From: Variovorax sp. PBL-E5
GTDB taxonomy: Bacteria > Pseudomonadota > Gammaproteobacteria > Burkholderiales > Burkholderiaceae_C
DNA: 64,000 bases
NCBI RefSeq assembly: GCF_901827185.1
Contig: NZ_LR594671.1
Location: 1,364,001-1,428,000 of the forward strand
Direction of reading: 5' to 3'
In this document: positions 7,800 through 17,713 of the stretch, piece after piece
How the letters are laid out: each line of letters opens with the position of its first letter
Numbering within the stretch: the stretch's first letter is position 1
Position numbers and translations under genes: made by a program
The notes under the pieces: generated by a model
Seen by the model: only the letters and a program-made list of their open reading frames with translations
Told to the model about the DNA's origin: nothing
The model's database searches: none

Positions 7800-9140
7800 G
7801 TGACGCCGCTTTCCGACGCGGGTGTCGCGCGGTCCGGCGTGGCTTCAATGGAGCTTGGAGAACGCGACACGCGGCGATCCCATCGACGGCTCGGGCCGGG
7901 TCTCGGATGGCGCCGCCTCGGCCCGGGCCTGATCACCGGCGCGGCCGACGACGATCCCAGTGGTATCGCCACCTACTCACAGGCGGGTGCGCAGTTCGGG
8001 CTCTCGATGCTGTGGACCGTGGTGTTCACGCTGCCGCTGATGGTTGCCATCCAGATGGTCAGCGCACGCATCGGCTACGTCACCGGCCGCGGCCTCGCAG
8101 CCAACATCAAGGCGAGCTTTCCGCGCTGGGTGCTGTATGCGGTGGTCGGCATGCTGGTGGTGGCCAATGTACTCAATGTTGCCGCGGACATTGCCGCGAT
8201 GGGCGGGGCCCTGCAACTTCTTGTCCGAGGCTCGGCGCGTCTCTATGCGGTGGCTTTCGGCCTGTCGTGCCTTCTGCTGCAGGTCTTCCTGCCTTACAAG
8301 AGCTACGTCAAGTGGTTGAAGTGGCTCACGCTCACGCTGCTGGCCTACGCAGGCGTGGCGTTCACGCTGCATATCGATTGGCACCAGGTCCTGAGTGAAG
8401 TGGCCATGCCGCGCTTGCCCGCAGGGTCATCCGTCCACGATGTCGTATTGATGGTGGTCGCAGTCTTCGGCACCACCATCAGCCCCTATCTGTTCTTCTG
8501 GCAGGCCGCTCAGGAGATCGAAGACGACAGTCATGGCGCGCTGCACACGGCCAAGGCCGTGCGCCGTCATCTCGGTCGCATCAAGATCGACACCCTCCTC
8601 GGCATGACCTTCTCGAACCTGATCGCCTTCTTCATCATCCTGAGCACGGCGGCCACGCTGCACGCTGCAGGGATCACCGACATTCAGACGTCGGCGCAGG
8701 CGGCCGAGGCATTGCGTCCGCTCGCCGGCGAATTCACGTTCTTGCTGTTCAGTCTCGGGATCATCGGGACCGGGATGCTGGCGGTACCGGTCCTGGTCGG
8801 CTCCGCGGCCTATGCGATCGCCGAAGCCGCCGGCTGGCAGGGCAGCCTCGGTTTGCGTCTGGACAGGAATGAAGGCCGCGGCTTTTACGGCGTCATTGCG
8901 GCCGCCACGCTAGGAGGCGTGCTTCTGTGCTTCACTCCCACCGATCCGGTCAGGGAATTGTTCTGGGCGGCCGTCATCAACGGGGTGATCGCGGTGCCGA
9001 TCATGGCCGTCATGATGCTCCTGGCGTCGCGCGCACGGACCATGGGCGCGCATGTGATCGGGGTCCGGTTGCGTTGGCTCGGGTGGATTGCCACGGCGGC
9101 GATGGCGGGCACGGTCGCCGCCATGGTTGGGACGCTCTGA
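7800..9140 (+). CDS. NRAMP-family metal transporter-like protein
   Basis: An integral inner-membrane protein of 446 residues (430 if ATG 7848 is used rather than GTG 7800) with about eleven hydrophobic helices in the NRAMP pattern. The canonical ligand motif DPGN in helix 1 is replaced by DDDPSGIATY. The MPH-type motif in helix 6 is replaced by FWQAAQEIEDD. It therefore belongs to an NRAMP-related branch whose ion cannot be assumed to be Mn or Fe. It is preceded by an FNR-type box. The N-terminal ~35 residues before RLGPGLITGAADDDP are charged and cytoplasmic. Confidence 0.82.
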   Translation: MTPLSDAGVARSGVASMELGERDTRRSHRRLGPGLGWRRLGPGLITGAADDDPSGIATYSQAGAQFGLSMLWTVVFTLPLMVAIQMVSARIGYVTGRGLAANIKASFPRWVLYAVVGMLVVANVLNVAADIAAMGGALQLLVRGSARLYAVAFGLSCLLLQVFLPYKSYVKWLKWLTLTLLAYAGVAFTLHIDWHQVLSEVAMPRLPAGSSVHDVVLMVVAVFGTTISPYLFFWQAAQEIEDDSHGALHTAKAVRRHLGRIKIDTLLGMTFSNLIAFFIILSTAATLHAAGITDIQTSAQAAEALRPLAGEFTFLLFSLGIIGTGMLAVPVLVGSAAYAIAEAAGWQGSLGLRLDRNEGRGFYGVIAAATLGGVLLCFTPTDPVRELFWAAVINGVIAVPIMAVMMLLASRARTMGAHVIGVRLRWLGWIATAAMAGTVAAMVGTL

Positions 9141-9322
9141 ATGGCGCCGGCATGGAGCTGCGACGTATGCCGTGGAGCGCTCTCGACGCCGTGCCGGCAA
9201 GAGGGCCCATGCCGGGACCGAATTGATGCACCATCCGGGTCTCGAGGTGTCCTCGGGAGGGTTCAGCGCGTGACCTCGCTGAGCCTGGCGCGGATGCCTG
9301 ACGAGCGAGTTCGAACGACGCA

Positions 9323-11710
9323 ATGAAAGCCATCATGTCTGCTCCCCTCTCCCCCGATCTCCTGCGCAGGATGGACGCCTACTGGCGCGCGGCCAACTAC
9401 CTCTCGGTCGGCCAGATCTACCTGCAGGACAACCCGCTGCTCGAAACGCCGCTGAAGCTGGAGCACGTGAAGCCACGCCTGCTCGGACACTGGGGCACGA
9501 CGCCGGGACTCAATCTGCTCTACGTCCATCTCAACCGGCTGATCAAGGAGAACGATCTCGACATGATGTACGTCATCGGCCCGGGCCATGGCGGCCCCGG
9601 CATCGTGGCGAACAGCTACCTGGAAGGGTCGTACACCGAACACTATCCTGCGATCGAGCGCGACCGCAACGGGCTGCAGCGGCTCTTCCGGCAGTTCTCA
9701 TGGCCCTATGGCATTCCCAGCCATGTGTCACCCGAAACGCCCGGCTCCATCCATGAAGGCGGCGAACTGGGCTATTCGCTCGCCCATGCCTACGGCGCGG
9801 CCTTCGACAACCCGGACCTGATCGTCGCCTGCGTCATCGGCGACGGCGAGGCCGAGACCGGCGCGCTGGCGGCGAGCTGGCATTCCAACAAGTTCCTCAA
9901 TCCCGCGCGCGACGGGGCGGTGCTGCCGATCCTGCATCTCAACGGCTTCAAGATCGCCAATCCGACGCTGCTGGCACGCATCACGCGCGAGGAGCTGACG
10001 GCGCTGATGCGCGGCTACGGCCATGAGCCGCATTTCGTCGAGGGGGACGATCCGGCGCTCGTGCATCAATCGCTCGCCGCCGCGCTCGACACGGCGCTCG
10101 CGCAGATCCGGCATGTGCAGCGCGAAGCCCGCTCGGCCGATGGCGCGAAGAGGCCGCAACGACCGCGTTGGCCGATGATCGTGCTGCGCACGCCCAAGGG
10201 CTGGACCGGTCCCAAGTTCGTCGACGGCAAACCGGTCGAAGGCACCTGGCGCGCGCACCAGGTGCCGCTCGCCGATTGCAGCCAGCCCGAACACCTCAAA
10301 CAGCTCGAGGACTGGATGCAGAGCTACCGGCCGCGCGAGCTGTTCGACGACAACGGAAAATTCCGCGAGGAGTTCGCCTCGCTGGCGCCGACCGGCCATC
10401 GCCGCATGGGCTCCAATCCGCATGCCAATGGCGGCGCCTTGCTGCAGCCACTGGCGATGCCGCACTTCCACGACCACGCGGTCGCGGTGACCGAGCCCGG
10501 TACCCTGCGCGCAGAGGCGACGCGCGTGCTCGGCAAATTCCTGCGCGACGTGATGAAGCTCAACCTCGACAAGGCCAACTTTCGCCTCTTCGGTCCCGAC
10601 GAGACGGCGTCCAACCGGCTGGAGGCGGTCTACGAAGTCGCCGGCAAGGCATGGATGGCCGCCGTCGAAGAGGTCGACACCGACCTCGCCGCCGACGGCC
10701 GCGTGATGGAAGTGCTGAGCGAACACCTGTGCGAAGGCTGGCTCGAAGGCTATCTGCTCACCGGCCGCCACGGCCTGTTCTCGTGCTACGAGGCCTTCGT
10801 CCATATCGTCGACTCGATGCTCAACCAGCATGCCAAGTGGCTCAAGGTGACGCGGCAGATTCCGTGGCGCAAGCCGATCGCGTCGCTGAACTACCTGCTC
10901 ACCTCGCATGTCTGGCGCCAGGACCACAACGGTTTCTCGCACCAGGATCCGGGCTTCATCGACCATGTCGCCAACAAGAAGGCCGACGTCGTGCGCATCT
11001 ACCTGCCGCCCGACGCCAACTGCCTGCTGTCGGTGGCGGATCATTGCCTGCGAAGCCGGAACTACATCAACGTGATCGTCGCCGGCAAGCAGCCCGAATG
11101 GCAGTGGCTGTCTCTCGATGCGGCGATACGCCACTGCACCGCCGGCGCCGGCATCTGGCACTGGGCCGGCAACGACGATGGTCGAAGCGATCCGGACGTG
11201 GTCATGGCCTGTGCCGGCGACGTGCCGACCCTGGAGACATTGGCCGCAGTGACGCTCCTGCGCACCTACGTGCCGGACATCCGCATCCGCGTCGTCAACG
11301 TGGTCGACCTGATGGTCCTGCAACCGGCTTCGGAACATCCGCATGGCCTCGAGGACGAAGACTTCGACGAGCTCTTCACCCGCGACCGGCCGGTGATCTT
11401 CGCCTTCCACGGCTATCCGGCGCTGATCCACAAGCTGGTCTACCGGCGGCGCAATCATCCCAACATCCACGTGCGCGGCTACAAGGAAGAAGGAACCACC
11501 ACCACGCCCTTCGACATGGTGGTGCTGAACGATCTCGATCGCTATCACCTCGCGCTCGACGCCATCCGGCGGATCCCGCGGCTTCGCGACCAGGTGGAAG
11601 AGGCGACCGCGCGCTACTGGACGACGATGGAGCGCCACAAGCTCCACGTGAGCGAGCATGGAGAGGACATGCCCGAAGTCAGGGACTGGCGCTGGACTGC
11701 GTGGGCATGA
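9323..11710 (+). CDS. xfp: Phosphoketolase (xylulose-5-P/fructose-6-P)
   Basis: A 795-residue thiamine-diphosphate enzyme that cleaves xylulose 5-phosphate (and usually fructose 6-phosphate) with phosphate to acetyl phosphate and glyceraldehyde 3-phosphate or erythrose 4-phosphate. Family landmarks are visible: [43 protein letters not shown] and the ThDP motif GDGEAETG. The length is typical. Start 9323 or the ATG 12 nt later (9335, MSAPLSPD) are both possible. The stop overlaps the acetate kinase start (ATGA), so acetyl phosphate can pass directly to ATP synthesis. Confidence 0.95.
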   Translation: MKAIMSAPLSPDLLRRMDAYWRAANYLSVGQIYLQDNPLLETPLKLEHVKPRLLGHWGTTPGLNLLYVHLNRLIKENDLDMMYVIGPGHGGPGIVANSYLEGSYTEHYPAIERDRNGLQRLFRQFSWPYGIPSHVSPETPGSIHEGGELGYSLAHAYGAAFDNPDLIVACVIGDGEAETGALAASWHSNKFLNPARDGAVLPILHLNGFKIANPTLLARITREELTALMRGYGHEPHFVEGDDPALVHQSLAAALDTALAQIRHVQREARSADGAKRPQRPRWPMIVLRTPKGWTGPKFVDGKPVEGTWRAHQVPLADCSQPEHLKQLEDWMQSYRPRELFDDNGKFREEFASLAPTGHRRMGSNPHANGGALLQPLAMPHFHDHAVAVTEPGTLRAEATRVLGKFLRDVMKLNLDKANFRLFGPDETASNRLEAVYEVAGKAWMAAVEEVDTDLAADGRVMEVLSEHLCEGWLEGYLLTGRHGLFSCYEAFVHIVDSMLNQHAKWLKVTRQIPWRKPIASLNYLLTSHVWRQDHNGFSHQDPGFIDHVANKKADVVRIYLPPDANCLLSVADHCLRSRNYINVIVAGKQPEWQWLSLDAAIRHCTAGAGIWHWAGNDDGRSDPDVVMACAGDVPTLETLAAVTLLRTYVPDIRIRVVNVVDLMVLQPASEHPHGLEDEDFDELFTRDRPVIFAFHGYPALIHKLVYRRRNHPNIHVRGYKEEGTTTTPFDMVVLNDLDRYHLALDAIRRIPRLRDQVEEATARYWTTMERHKLHVSEHGEDMPEVRDWRWTAWA

Positions 11711-12885
11711 TCGTCCTCGCATTGAACAGCGGCTCCTCGTCGCTCAAGTTCGGCATCTACCGCGCCGGTCCCGCCGCTGTCGACATGCTGGTCGCTGGCG
11801 AGGCCGAGATGATCGGCGAAGCGCAAGGCAAGCTCAGCGCGCACGATGCGAAGCGCCGGACGCTGGTCAGCGAGACGGCGGCCATTGCGAATCAGCAGGC
11901 AGCGATCGAGCGCATCGGCCGCCTGCTCGCCGCCATCGACATTCCGGCACCGGAAGCCGTCGGGCACCGCATCGTGCACGGCGGTCCGGCGTTGCGCCGG
12001 CACTGCCTGATCGACGCTGCGGTGATGCATCAGCTCGAGGCCGCCGCCGCCTTCGCGCCGCTGCATGTGCCGGTCGCGTTGTCGCTGGTACGCCATGCCA
12101 TGGCGCAGTTTCCGGGCCTGCCGCAGGTGGCCTGCTTCGACACCAGCTTCCATGCCGATCTGCCGGAACTCGCGCGCGTGCTGCCGGTCCCGAGCGAACT
12201 GCGCGCGCAGGGCATCGAGCGCTACGGCTTCCACGGACTGTCCTGCGAGTCGATCGTGCGTCAACTGGGCGGGGATCTGCCGCAGCGCACGGTGATCGCC
12301 CATCTGGGCCATGGCGCGAGCGTGACCGCGGTCAGGGACGGACACTCGGTCGACACCAGCATGGGACTGACGCCCACGGGCGGCGTCGTCATGAGCACGC
12401 GCACTGGCGATCTCGACCCGGGCGTGCTGGTCTATCTGATGCGCGAGAAGAAGCTCGATGCCGCGCAACTCGAAGCGCTGGTCAACGAGCGCGCCGGTCT
12501 GCTCGGCATATCGGGCGTGAGCGGCGACATGCGGAGGCTGCGCGAAGCCGCGGCCTCGAATGCGCAGGCGCGGTTGGCGGTCGAGATGTTCTGCTATTCG
12601 GTACGCAAACAGGTGGCCGCGATGGCCACGGCCATGGAGGGTGTCGACCTGCTCGTCTTCACCGGCGGCATCGGCGAGAACGATGCCGAGACGCGGGCGG
12701 CCATCTGCGCGGGCCTGTCCTGGGCCGGTGTCGGCCTCGACGCCGAACGAAACCGCTCGGCGCGCAATCCGTTGCATGACATCGGCTCGCATTGCGCGGT
12801 GCTCGTTCTGCCCGCGCGGGAGAACGAGGAGATTGCCCGCCATACCGCGTCCCTTCCTTCACTTGCGATCCAATTTTCTCGCTGA
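11707..12885 (+). CDS. ackA: Acetate kinase
   Basis: A 392-residue acetate kinase converting acetyl phosphate and ADP to acetate and ATP. Motifs: NSGSSSLK at the N terminus, GHRIVHGG near residue 85, HLGHGAS near 200, then [20 protein letters not shown], and the C-terminal FTGGIGEN. The ATG lies in the ATGA overlap with the phosphoketolase stop, so translation is coupled. The pair forms the end of a phosphoketolase shunt that yields ATP without respiration, which fits the FNR-type boxes elsewhere in the block. Confidence 0.95.
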   Translation: MIVLALNSGSSSLKFGIYRAGPAAVDMLVAGEAEMIGEAQGKLSAHDAKRRTLVSETAAIANQQAAIERIGRLLAAIDIPAPEAVGHRIVHGGPALRRHCLIDAAVMHQLEAAAAFAPLHVPVALSLVRHAMAQFPGLPQVACFDTSFHADLPELARVLPVPSELRAQGIERYGFHGLSCESIVRQLGGDLPQRTVIAHLGHGASVTAVRDGHSVDTSMGLTPTGGVVMSTRTGDLDPGVLVYLMREKKLDAAQLEALVNERAGLLGISGVSGDMRRLREAAASNAQARLAVEMFCYSVRKQVAAMATAMEGVDLLVFTGGIGENDAETRAAICAGLSWAGVGLDAERNRSARNPLHDIGSHCAVLVLPARENEEIARHTASLPSLAIQFSR

Positions 12886-13311
12886 ACCCGACAGCGGCGT
12901 TCATCCCGGAAACAACTGCCAGACGCCATGCCAGCGCGCGGGCCTATCGCGGACACGCCGACGCCAATGCCATGCAATCGCGAACGAGTCGCAACGAGAG
13001 GTTTCTGCACAAGGAGCATCTGTTGGTATTTTTGTTTCGGGGTTTTTTCTTGTCCAAGCGGTCTCAGCTGTTTTCTTGGCATCTCGGATTTCTGTTGGCA
13101 TGGCGTGTTGGTATCAGCGGGTTTCACCCAGTGAACTGGCAAGGAAAACCTGCCGGCAGCCATGCGGCGATAGAGTGTCGGCCGGCTCAATGCGGTGGCG
13201 CGCAGGACGTCGCCAATCCTCAGGAAGCCAGTCGGGATGCAGTGATCGAGTTGACGCCGTGATGCCCTCCTCATGCTGCGCTCCAGAACGATCCCATGGC
13301 GGATCGAGGCC
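12886..13311. other. Intergenic stretch with a probable mobile-element remnant
   Basis: No intact gene. It is T-richer than its flanks around 13,015-13,110. It separates the low-oxygen block from the catabolic block and contains the AlpA-like remnant listed separately. No tRNA, integrase or att-like duplication was recognised. Confidence 0.5.
13125..13235 (-). pseudogene. AlpA-like phage/ICE regulator remnant
   Basis: On the minus strand this stretch reads IGDVLRATALSRPTLYRRMA followed by AGRFSLPVHWV. That is the winged HTH of AlpA-type excision regulators (x-LS-RxTLYRxMxxGxFPxPV). The usual continuation (x-LGxRxxGWxxxxIxxWI) is missing; the frame runs on into unrelated residues and then antisense to ackA. 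I read it as a truncated or frameshifted AlpA gene left by a mobile element, but a short functional protein cannot be excluded. Confidence 0.45.
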
Positions 13312-14463
13312 TCACAGCGTGTGCTTGAACCAATCCCAGATCATTTCCTGCCCCGGTGTCGGGTTGTCCGCCTGACAGTGAGCGGCGCCGGTCTCTTCGC
13401 CGCGGATCACCTTGAACTCCACAGCCACTCCCGCGGCGCGTGCGAAGTCGAAGGCATCGCGCGCCGTCTGCACGCCCAGGAAGTCGTGTTCGCCCTGAAC
13501 GATGAACCAGGGGCACGCGATCTCGCCTGCGAACCCGGCCATGCGCAGGTTCCCGGCCTTGTCGATGGCCTGTTGCGGCGTGGCGCAAGCGAACACCCAC
13601 AACAGGTAGTCCCAGCCGCTGCCGCCGTCGACCGCCAGGCGTTGCCGCAGGTGGTCCTGCAGGTCGAAGATGCAGCTGTCGGATACCACGGCGCGCAGGC
13701 GCGGCTCTCGCGCCGCCGCGCGCGCGGCATAGACGCCGCCCAGGCTGGCGCCATACAGGCCGATGCGATTCGCATCGACTTCGGGGCGGCGCAGCAGGGC
13801 GTCCACGCAGGCCGCGACCGGCACCTCGATGTCGGCCCGGCTGGGTGAGCCGCGCAGCCGCAGCGTCTCGCCCTGTCCGGGCAGGTCGACCAGCAGGACG
13901 GCGATGCCGCGCTCGCTGGCCTGGGGCCACACCCTGGGCAGCATCTCGTCCTTGTGCGCATCCAGGCCACCGAAGCAGATGACGGCCGGGGCCCGCTCGC
14001 TGCACGCGGCAGGCCGCAGCCAATAGGCATCGACGACGCTGCCATCGGCGGCCGTGATAGCGAGCGCTTCGCCCGGCGGCGAGGACAGGCGCAGCCAGTC
14101 GCGCGAGCACTCGATGCCGCGCTGGAAACTGTCGTGCCGCACGCCATCCGGAGGCGGCAGGAACTGCTCGGAGGCGCGCCAATAGGACGCGGCGCGCAGC
14201 AGGTTGGCGCGGGCCGTCGCCAGGGCGCCCACGCGCTCGGCCGCGTCCGCGCGCGTCCGGCTGGCCCGCGCCAGCGTGGCCCATTCGCGGTGCCAGCTCA
14301 CGGGATCGTCCGGCACGATCCGCGACGCTGCCAGCATGCATTCGCTGAGGGTTGCCGCGCCCTGCTGCGCCATGCCCAGCGTGCGAGCCAGCTGCATGCT
14401 GTGCACCGGAAAGTCGGGCCAGTGCTCCCAGCCGGCAGGGCCGTAGCGCGGTGGCTGGCTCAA
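13312..14463 (-). CDS. Alpha/beta hydrolase (2,6-dihydropseudooxynicotine-hydrolase-like)
   Basis: A 383-residue hydrolase with a long helical N-terminal region (about 1-150) followed by an alpha/beta core. The nucleophile elbow is GASLGGVYAAR, the acid lies in VQGEHDFLG, and His in ETGAAHCQAD. This N-terminal-extended form resembles the DUF1100/FrsA-like and dihydropseudooxynicotine hydrolase group, which cleave C-C or ester/amide bonds. The start is probably TTG 14463, overlapping the stop of the binding-protein gene (TTGA); GTG 14406 and ATG 14397 would drop PPRYGPAGWEHWPDF, which looks like native sequence. It is coupled to the transporter gene. Confidence 0.78.
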   Translation of the reverse strand: MSQPPRYGPAGWEHWPDFPVHSMQLARTLGMAQQGAATLSECMLAASRIVPDDPVSWHREWATLARASRTRADAAERVGALATARANLLRAASYWRASEQFLPPPDGVRHDSFQRGIECSRDWLRLSSPPGEALAITAADGSVVDAYWLRPAACSERAPAVICFGGLDAHKDEMLPRVWPQASERGIAVLLVDLPGQGETLRLRGSPSRADIEVPVAACVDALLRRPEVDANRIGLYGASLGGVYAARAAAREPRLRAVVSDSCIFDLQDHLRQRLAVDGGSGWDYLLWVFACATPQQAIDKAGNLRMAGFAGEIACPWFIVQGEHDFLGVQTARDAFDFARAAGVAVEFKVIRGEETGAAHCQADNPTPGQEMIWDWFKHTL

Positions 14464-15560
14464 AGCTTGAACTCGCGTGCCTGCCTGATGACCGCGGCCT
14501 TGTCGAAATCGTTGATGTCGGTCACCAGCTCGTTGGTGAAGACGTTGCCCACGTCGCCGATCTGCTGCGCGAGCTGCGGGTTGTTCGTGCTCGTGGCCGT
14601 GATGTCGATCAGCGCTTTCCACTCGGCGGCGGTGGATGCGCCCCAGCGCTGGTCGGGATCGTCGGGCCAACGAATCCAGTTGTTCCTGCGCTGGCTCAGG
14701 ATGATCTCGATCTCCTTGCGGCTCTCGTCGAGCGACTTGCCTGCGGGCTTCGAATCGGGGTACAGCTCCCAGTGGATGTTCAGCGCCTGGCCGAGGTTGG
14801 TGTACGCGAACAGCGTCGATTTGGCCATCGCCCGGCAGAAGGCCGCCACCTGCTGGCGGTTGTCCTGGATGTCCTTCTTGCGAAAGCCGAACCAGCCGGC
14901 GCCCAGCCGCGCGTACTGGGGCGGCAACGCGAGGTAGCGCACCGGAAAGCCCAGCGCCTCCATGCGCCCGCCGACCGTGTCGAAGGTGACGTAGGCATCG
15001 ACCTTGTTGTCCTTCAGCGCGGTCGCGGCCACACCCACGTCGCCCACCGGCACGAAATTGATATCACCGGTCGGCAGGCCGAGCTCGCCGTACATCAGCT
15101 GAAGCTGCGTCACGCCGCCGTCGCCCTGGTTGCGGATGCCGATGCGTTTGCCCACGGTGTCGCGCACGGTCTTGATCGGGCTGTCGGCGTTGACGATCAC
15201 CACGTTCGCATTGCGCGGCAGCCACTTGTAGGCCGCGATCAGGCCCAGGCCCGGTTCCTTGGCCACGGCCGGCAGGAACAGGGCGGGCGCCAGCGAGCCG
15301 GTGTCGGCCTGGTTGGTGGCGATGGACAACATGGCTTGCACGATGCTGCTCATGTTCACGTATTCCAGATCCACCCCTTCGGCCGCGAAGTAGCCGAGCC
15401 GGGGGTGGCGGCCACAGGTCGCAAAGGCCTGCTGAGCGTCGAGCACGGCATTGGGGTTGGCCGCGCGAAACACGCGCTTGCCCTGTGCATTCACGTAGCT
15501 CGACATCGCAACAAGGCCGAGTGCACCGGCGGCCAGGCTGAAGTCTCTTCGGTTGATCAT
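14460..15560 (-). CDS. ABC transporter substrate-binding protein (NMT1/SsuA-like)
   Basis: A 366-residue periplasmic binding protein of the NMT1/THI5-SsuA-TauA type, which serves importers of sulfonates, nitrate, pyrimidine precursors or aromatic acids. The signal region MINRRDFSLAAGALGL has a twin-Arg feature and a cleavage site after VNA. Landmarks include a GVDLEYVNM segment and TVRDTVGKRIGIRNQG. Its ABC partners are missing: only the tail of one permease remains (15609-15866) and no ATPase is present. It may be an orphan or borrow another system. Confidence 0.85.
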   Translation of the reverse strand: MINRRDFSLAAGALGLVAMSSYVNAQGKRVFRAANPNAVLDAQQAFATCGRHPRLGYFAAEGVDLEYVNMSSIVQAMLSIATNQADTGSLAPALFLPAVAKEPGLGLIAAYKWLPRNANVVIVNADSPIKTVRDTVGKRIGIRNQGDGGVTQLQLMYGELGLPTGDINFVPVGDVGVAATALKDNKVDAYVTFDTVGGRMEALGFPVRYLALPPQYARLGAGWFGFRKKDIQDNRQQVAAFCRAMAKSTLFAYTNLGQALNIHWELYPDSKPAGKSLDESRKEIEIILSQRRNNWIRWPDDPDQRWGASTAAEWKALIDITATSTNNPQLAQQIGDVGNVFTNELVTDINDFDKAAVIRQAREFKL

Positions 15561-15608
15561 GGTCGACCTTTCAGGCGTGTGGGATGGAAGCGGAGCCGGT
15601 GCGCGTTG

Positions 15609-15866
15609 TCAGGCGCTCACCGTCTTGTGGGATTCTTCGAGCGGCATCCAGCCGAGCACGCGGTTGCGCACGGCACGCAATGCGGCGGTGAGTGCAATGC
15701 CCAGCACCGAGAGCACCACGAAGACAGCGAAGCTGCCCGCCGTGTCGAGCTGCGCCTCGCGCTGCAGGATGAGCACACCCAGGCCGGCCTGGGCGCCGAC
15801 GAACTCACCGACCACGGCGCCGACCACAGAAAAGGCGGCCGCCATGTCGAGGCCGGCAAAGATGAC
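15609..15866 (-). pseudogene. Truncated ABC transporter permease (C-terminal piece)
   Basis: The last ~86 residues of a SsuC/TauC-type inner-membrane permease: VIFAGLDMAAAFSVVGAVVG, then GAQAGLGVLILQ, a final membrane helix, and a basic end. The normal protein is ~250 residues, so about two thirds of the N terminus is absent. Upstream the reading frame runs antisense into the XRE-cupin regulator gene. The break falls within a few nt of that gene's ATG at 15870, so a deletion seems to have removed the permease start (and probably the ATPase gene) and joined the rest to the regulator. Confidence 0.75.
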
Positions 15867-15869
15867 TCC

Positions 15870-16589
15870 ATGCCCACATCCAAACCGCTGCCCGCCCGAC
15901 GCGCCCCGGCCTCCAAACTGCGGCGTGCCGCCGTGCCTCCACCCGCCGAGCCTGCGGCAAAGGGCTGGCGCCGCGCCGAAATCGACCAGTCCATGACCCA
16001 GCAACTGGGCGCGCGCGTGCGTGCCGTGCGTGAGGAGAGGGGCATGTCGCTGGTGCGGCTGAGCGAGGTCAGCGGCCTGCCGGCGGCCACGCTGTCGCGC
16101 ATCGAGAACAACAAGATGTCGCCGACCTTCGGGGTGCTGGCACGCGTGATGGTGGGCCTGGGCACCGACTGGGCCGGCCTGCTGGGCGCGCAGCCGCTGC
16201 CGTCCGGCGAACGCCTCCTGAGCTTCGCCGATCCGGGCGAAGGCCAGTCCACCGAGATCCGGCAATCCAGTGCGCGGATCCTGCACTCCAGCGACGCGGC
16301 GCGCCAGCTGCCGCTCCTGGTGGAGGTGCGCACGGGCGATCTCGACGAAGTCGGCGGGCTCGCGGCGCATCCCGGCGAGGAGTTCTGCTATGTGCTGTCG
16401 GGCACGCTGCTGCTGCACATGCAGGGTCACGCGCCGCGCGTCATGAAGGCTGGCGCGAGCGCACTGTTCGACAGTTCGGTGCCCCATGCCTATGTGGCTG
16501 GCGCCAGCGGCAGCGCCAAGGTCCTGATCGTCTCGCAGCGGCCGCCAGGTTACAGCCCGGAGATGGCCGCAGGTACGCCCGGCACTTGA
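15870..16589 (+). CDS. XRE-family regulator with C-terminal cupin domain
   Basis: A 239-residue transcription factor. After a 45-residue basic, Pro/Ala-rich leader comes a Cro/C1-type HTH (GARVRAVREERGMSLVRLSE then SGLPAATLSRIENNKMSPTF). A cupin fold follows at about residues 165-235 (AAHPGEEFCYVLSGTLLLHM). Members of this group bind a small ligand in the cupin and control nearby catabolic genes. It is divergent from the truncated permease and points toward the 2-hydroxyacid dehydrogenase gene, which is on the other strand. Its own upstream region may have been lost in the deletion. Confidence 0.82.
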   Translation: MPTSKPLPARRAPASKLRRAAVPPPAEPAAKGWRRAEIDQSMTQQLGARVRAVREERGMSLVRLSEVSGLPAATLSRIENNKMSPTFGVLARVMVGLGTDWAGLLGAQPLPSGERLLSFADPGEGQSTEIRQSSARILHSSDAARQLPLLVEVRTGDLDEVGGLAAHPGEEFCYVLSGTLLLHMQGHAPRVMKAGASALFDSSVPHAYVAGASGSAKVLIVSQRPPGYSPEMAAGTPGT

Positions 16590-16693
16590 AGAAAGGCCCC
16601 TGGGATGTCCGCCGGCTCGCGCGCTTCGTGCTCCGCGCGCGAGGAAAGAGAGCGCCGAACGGGAAGTTCGATGGCCGAAGCGCTACGCTGGCC

Positions 16694-17629
16694 TCAATAG
16701 CCGAGTTCGAGATCGACTCTGCGCACGAGGGCTTCGCCGCGCCGCAATCGGGCGGCGTTCTCCACGACCTGTGCGACCACCGTCTCGGGCCGAGCCATGG
16801 TCGCCATGTGCGGCGTGATCAGCACGCCGGGCGTCGACCAGAGCGGGCTGTCCGTGTGCAAAGGCTCCTGTTCGAACACGTCGATCACCGCGCCGCGCAA
16901 TGGCCCCCGCGCGATCGCTTCGATGAGGTCGCGCTCCACGAGATGTTCGCCGCGGCCGCAATGCACCAGCGCCGCGCCTCGAGGCAGCGCATCCAGGGTC
17001 GTGTGCGAGAGGATGCCGCGTGTGGCCCCGGTGAGCGGCAGCAGGCAGACGAGCACGTCGGTGGCCCTGAGGAATGGCAGAAGCCCGGCTTCCCCGCTGA
17101 ACACATTCACTCCCTGGAATTCGCGCGGCGTGCGCACCCAGCCGTTCACCGTGTAGCCGAGCGACGGCAGGATCGTCGCGACGCGGCTCGCCATTTCGCC
17201 CAGCCCCATCAGGCCGACGCGGCACTGGGCCGCCGGCGTCTGCACTGGCCGAGTCCAGGCGTGGCGCGCCCCGCTTCGGAGTGCCTCGTCGAAGCGGCGA
17301 TGAAAATAAAGCACGGCCCAGAGTACGTACTGCAGCATGCCTTCGGCGAGCAGCGGATCGACGACGCGGCACACCGGGATTGCGTGCAGCGCCTGGCCCG
17401 CAATGACGTTGTCCACACCCGCCGCGATGCTGTGCACGAGCCGCAGGCGAGGCATCCTGGCGCAGAGCCCTGGCGGGACTTCCCATCCCGCAATGATCTC
17501 GGCGTCGTGGCAGCGCGGATCGGGCCAGACCACGACGTCGAGCCCGGGATCGGCATCTTCGATCATGGGCTTGAAAGCCGAAAGATCGTGGCGCTGGCTG
17601 ACGAGCGCGAGCACGGTGCGGCAGTTCAT
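16694..17629 (-). CDS. D-2-hydroxyacid dehydrogenase (GhrA-like)
   Basis: A 311-residue NAD(P)H-dependent dehydrogenase of the glyoxylate/hydroxypyruvate reductase A type. Catalytic residues are in place: Arg in VHCGRGEHLVE, Glu in DVFEQEPLHTDSPLW, His in LITPHMATMA. The nucleotide loop reads GLMGLGEMASRVA, where the usual third Gly is Met. The length is typical. It is the last gene of a minus-strand set behind the deformylase-like gene (84 nt gap) and could reduce a 2-oxoacid formed downstream of ring cleavage. Confidence 0.85.
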   Translation of the reverse strand: MNCRTVLALVSQRHDLSAFKPMIEDADPGLDVVVWPDPRCHDAEIIAGWEVPPGLCARMPRLRLVHSIAAGVDNVIAGQALHAIPVCRVVDPLLAEGMLQYVLWAVLYFHRRFDEALRSGARHAWTRPVQTPAAQCRVGLMGLGEMASRVATILPSLGYTVNGWVRTPREFQGVNVFSGEAGLLPFLRATDVLVCLLPLTGATRGILSHTTLDALPRGAALVHCGRGEHLVERDLIEAIARGPLRGAVIDVFEQEPLHTDSPLWSTPGVLITPHMATMARPETVVAQVVENAARLRRGEALVRRVDLELGY

Positions 17630-17713
17630 CGCATCGGTCGTCGTGCGAGCCCGGCGCTCAGGCGATACCCCTTGCGCTTCGGCTTCGCGCAGCCACGCCT
17701 CGCAGAGCCGCGC

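Noticed and set aside
10168..11706. Long N-terminal extension of acetate kinase in the same frame
   Set aside because: It overlaps phosphoketolase in another frame; acetate kinase homology starts precisely at ATG 11707.
9728..11722. Open frame of 664 codons on the minus strand opposite phosphoketolase
   Set aside because: Shadow frame; all recognised motifs are on the plus strand.
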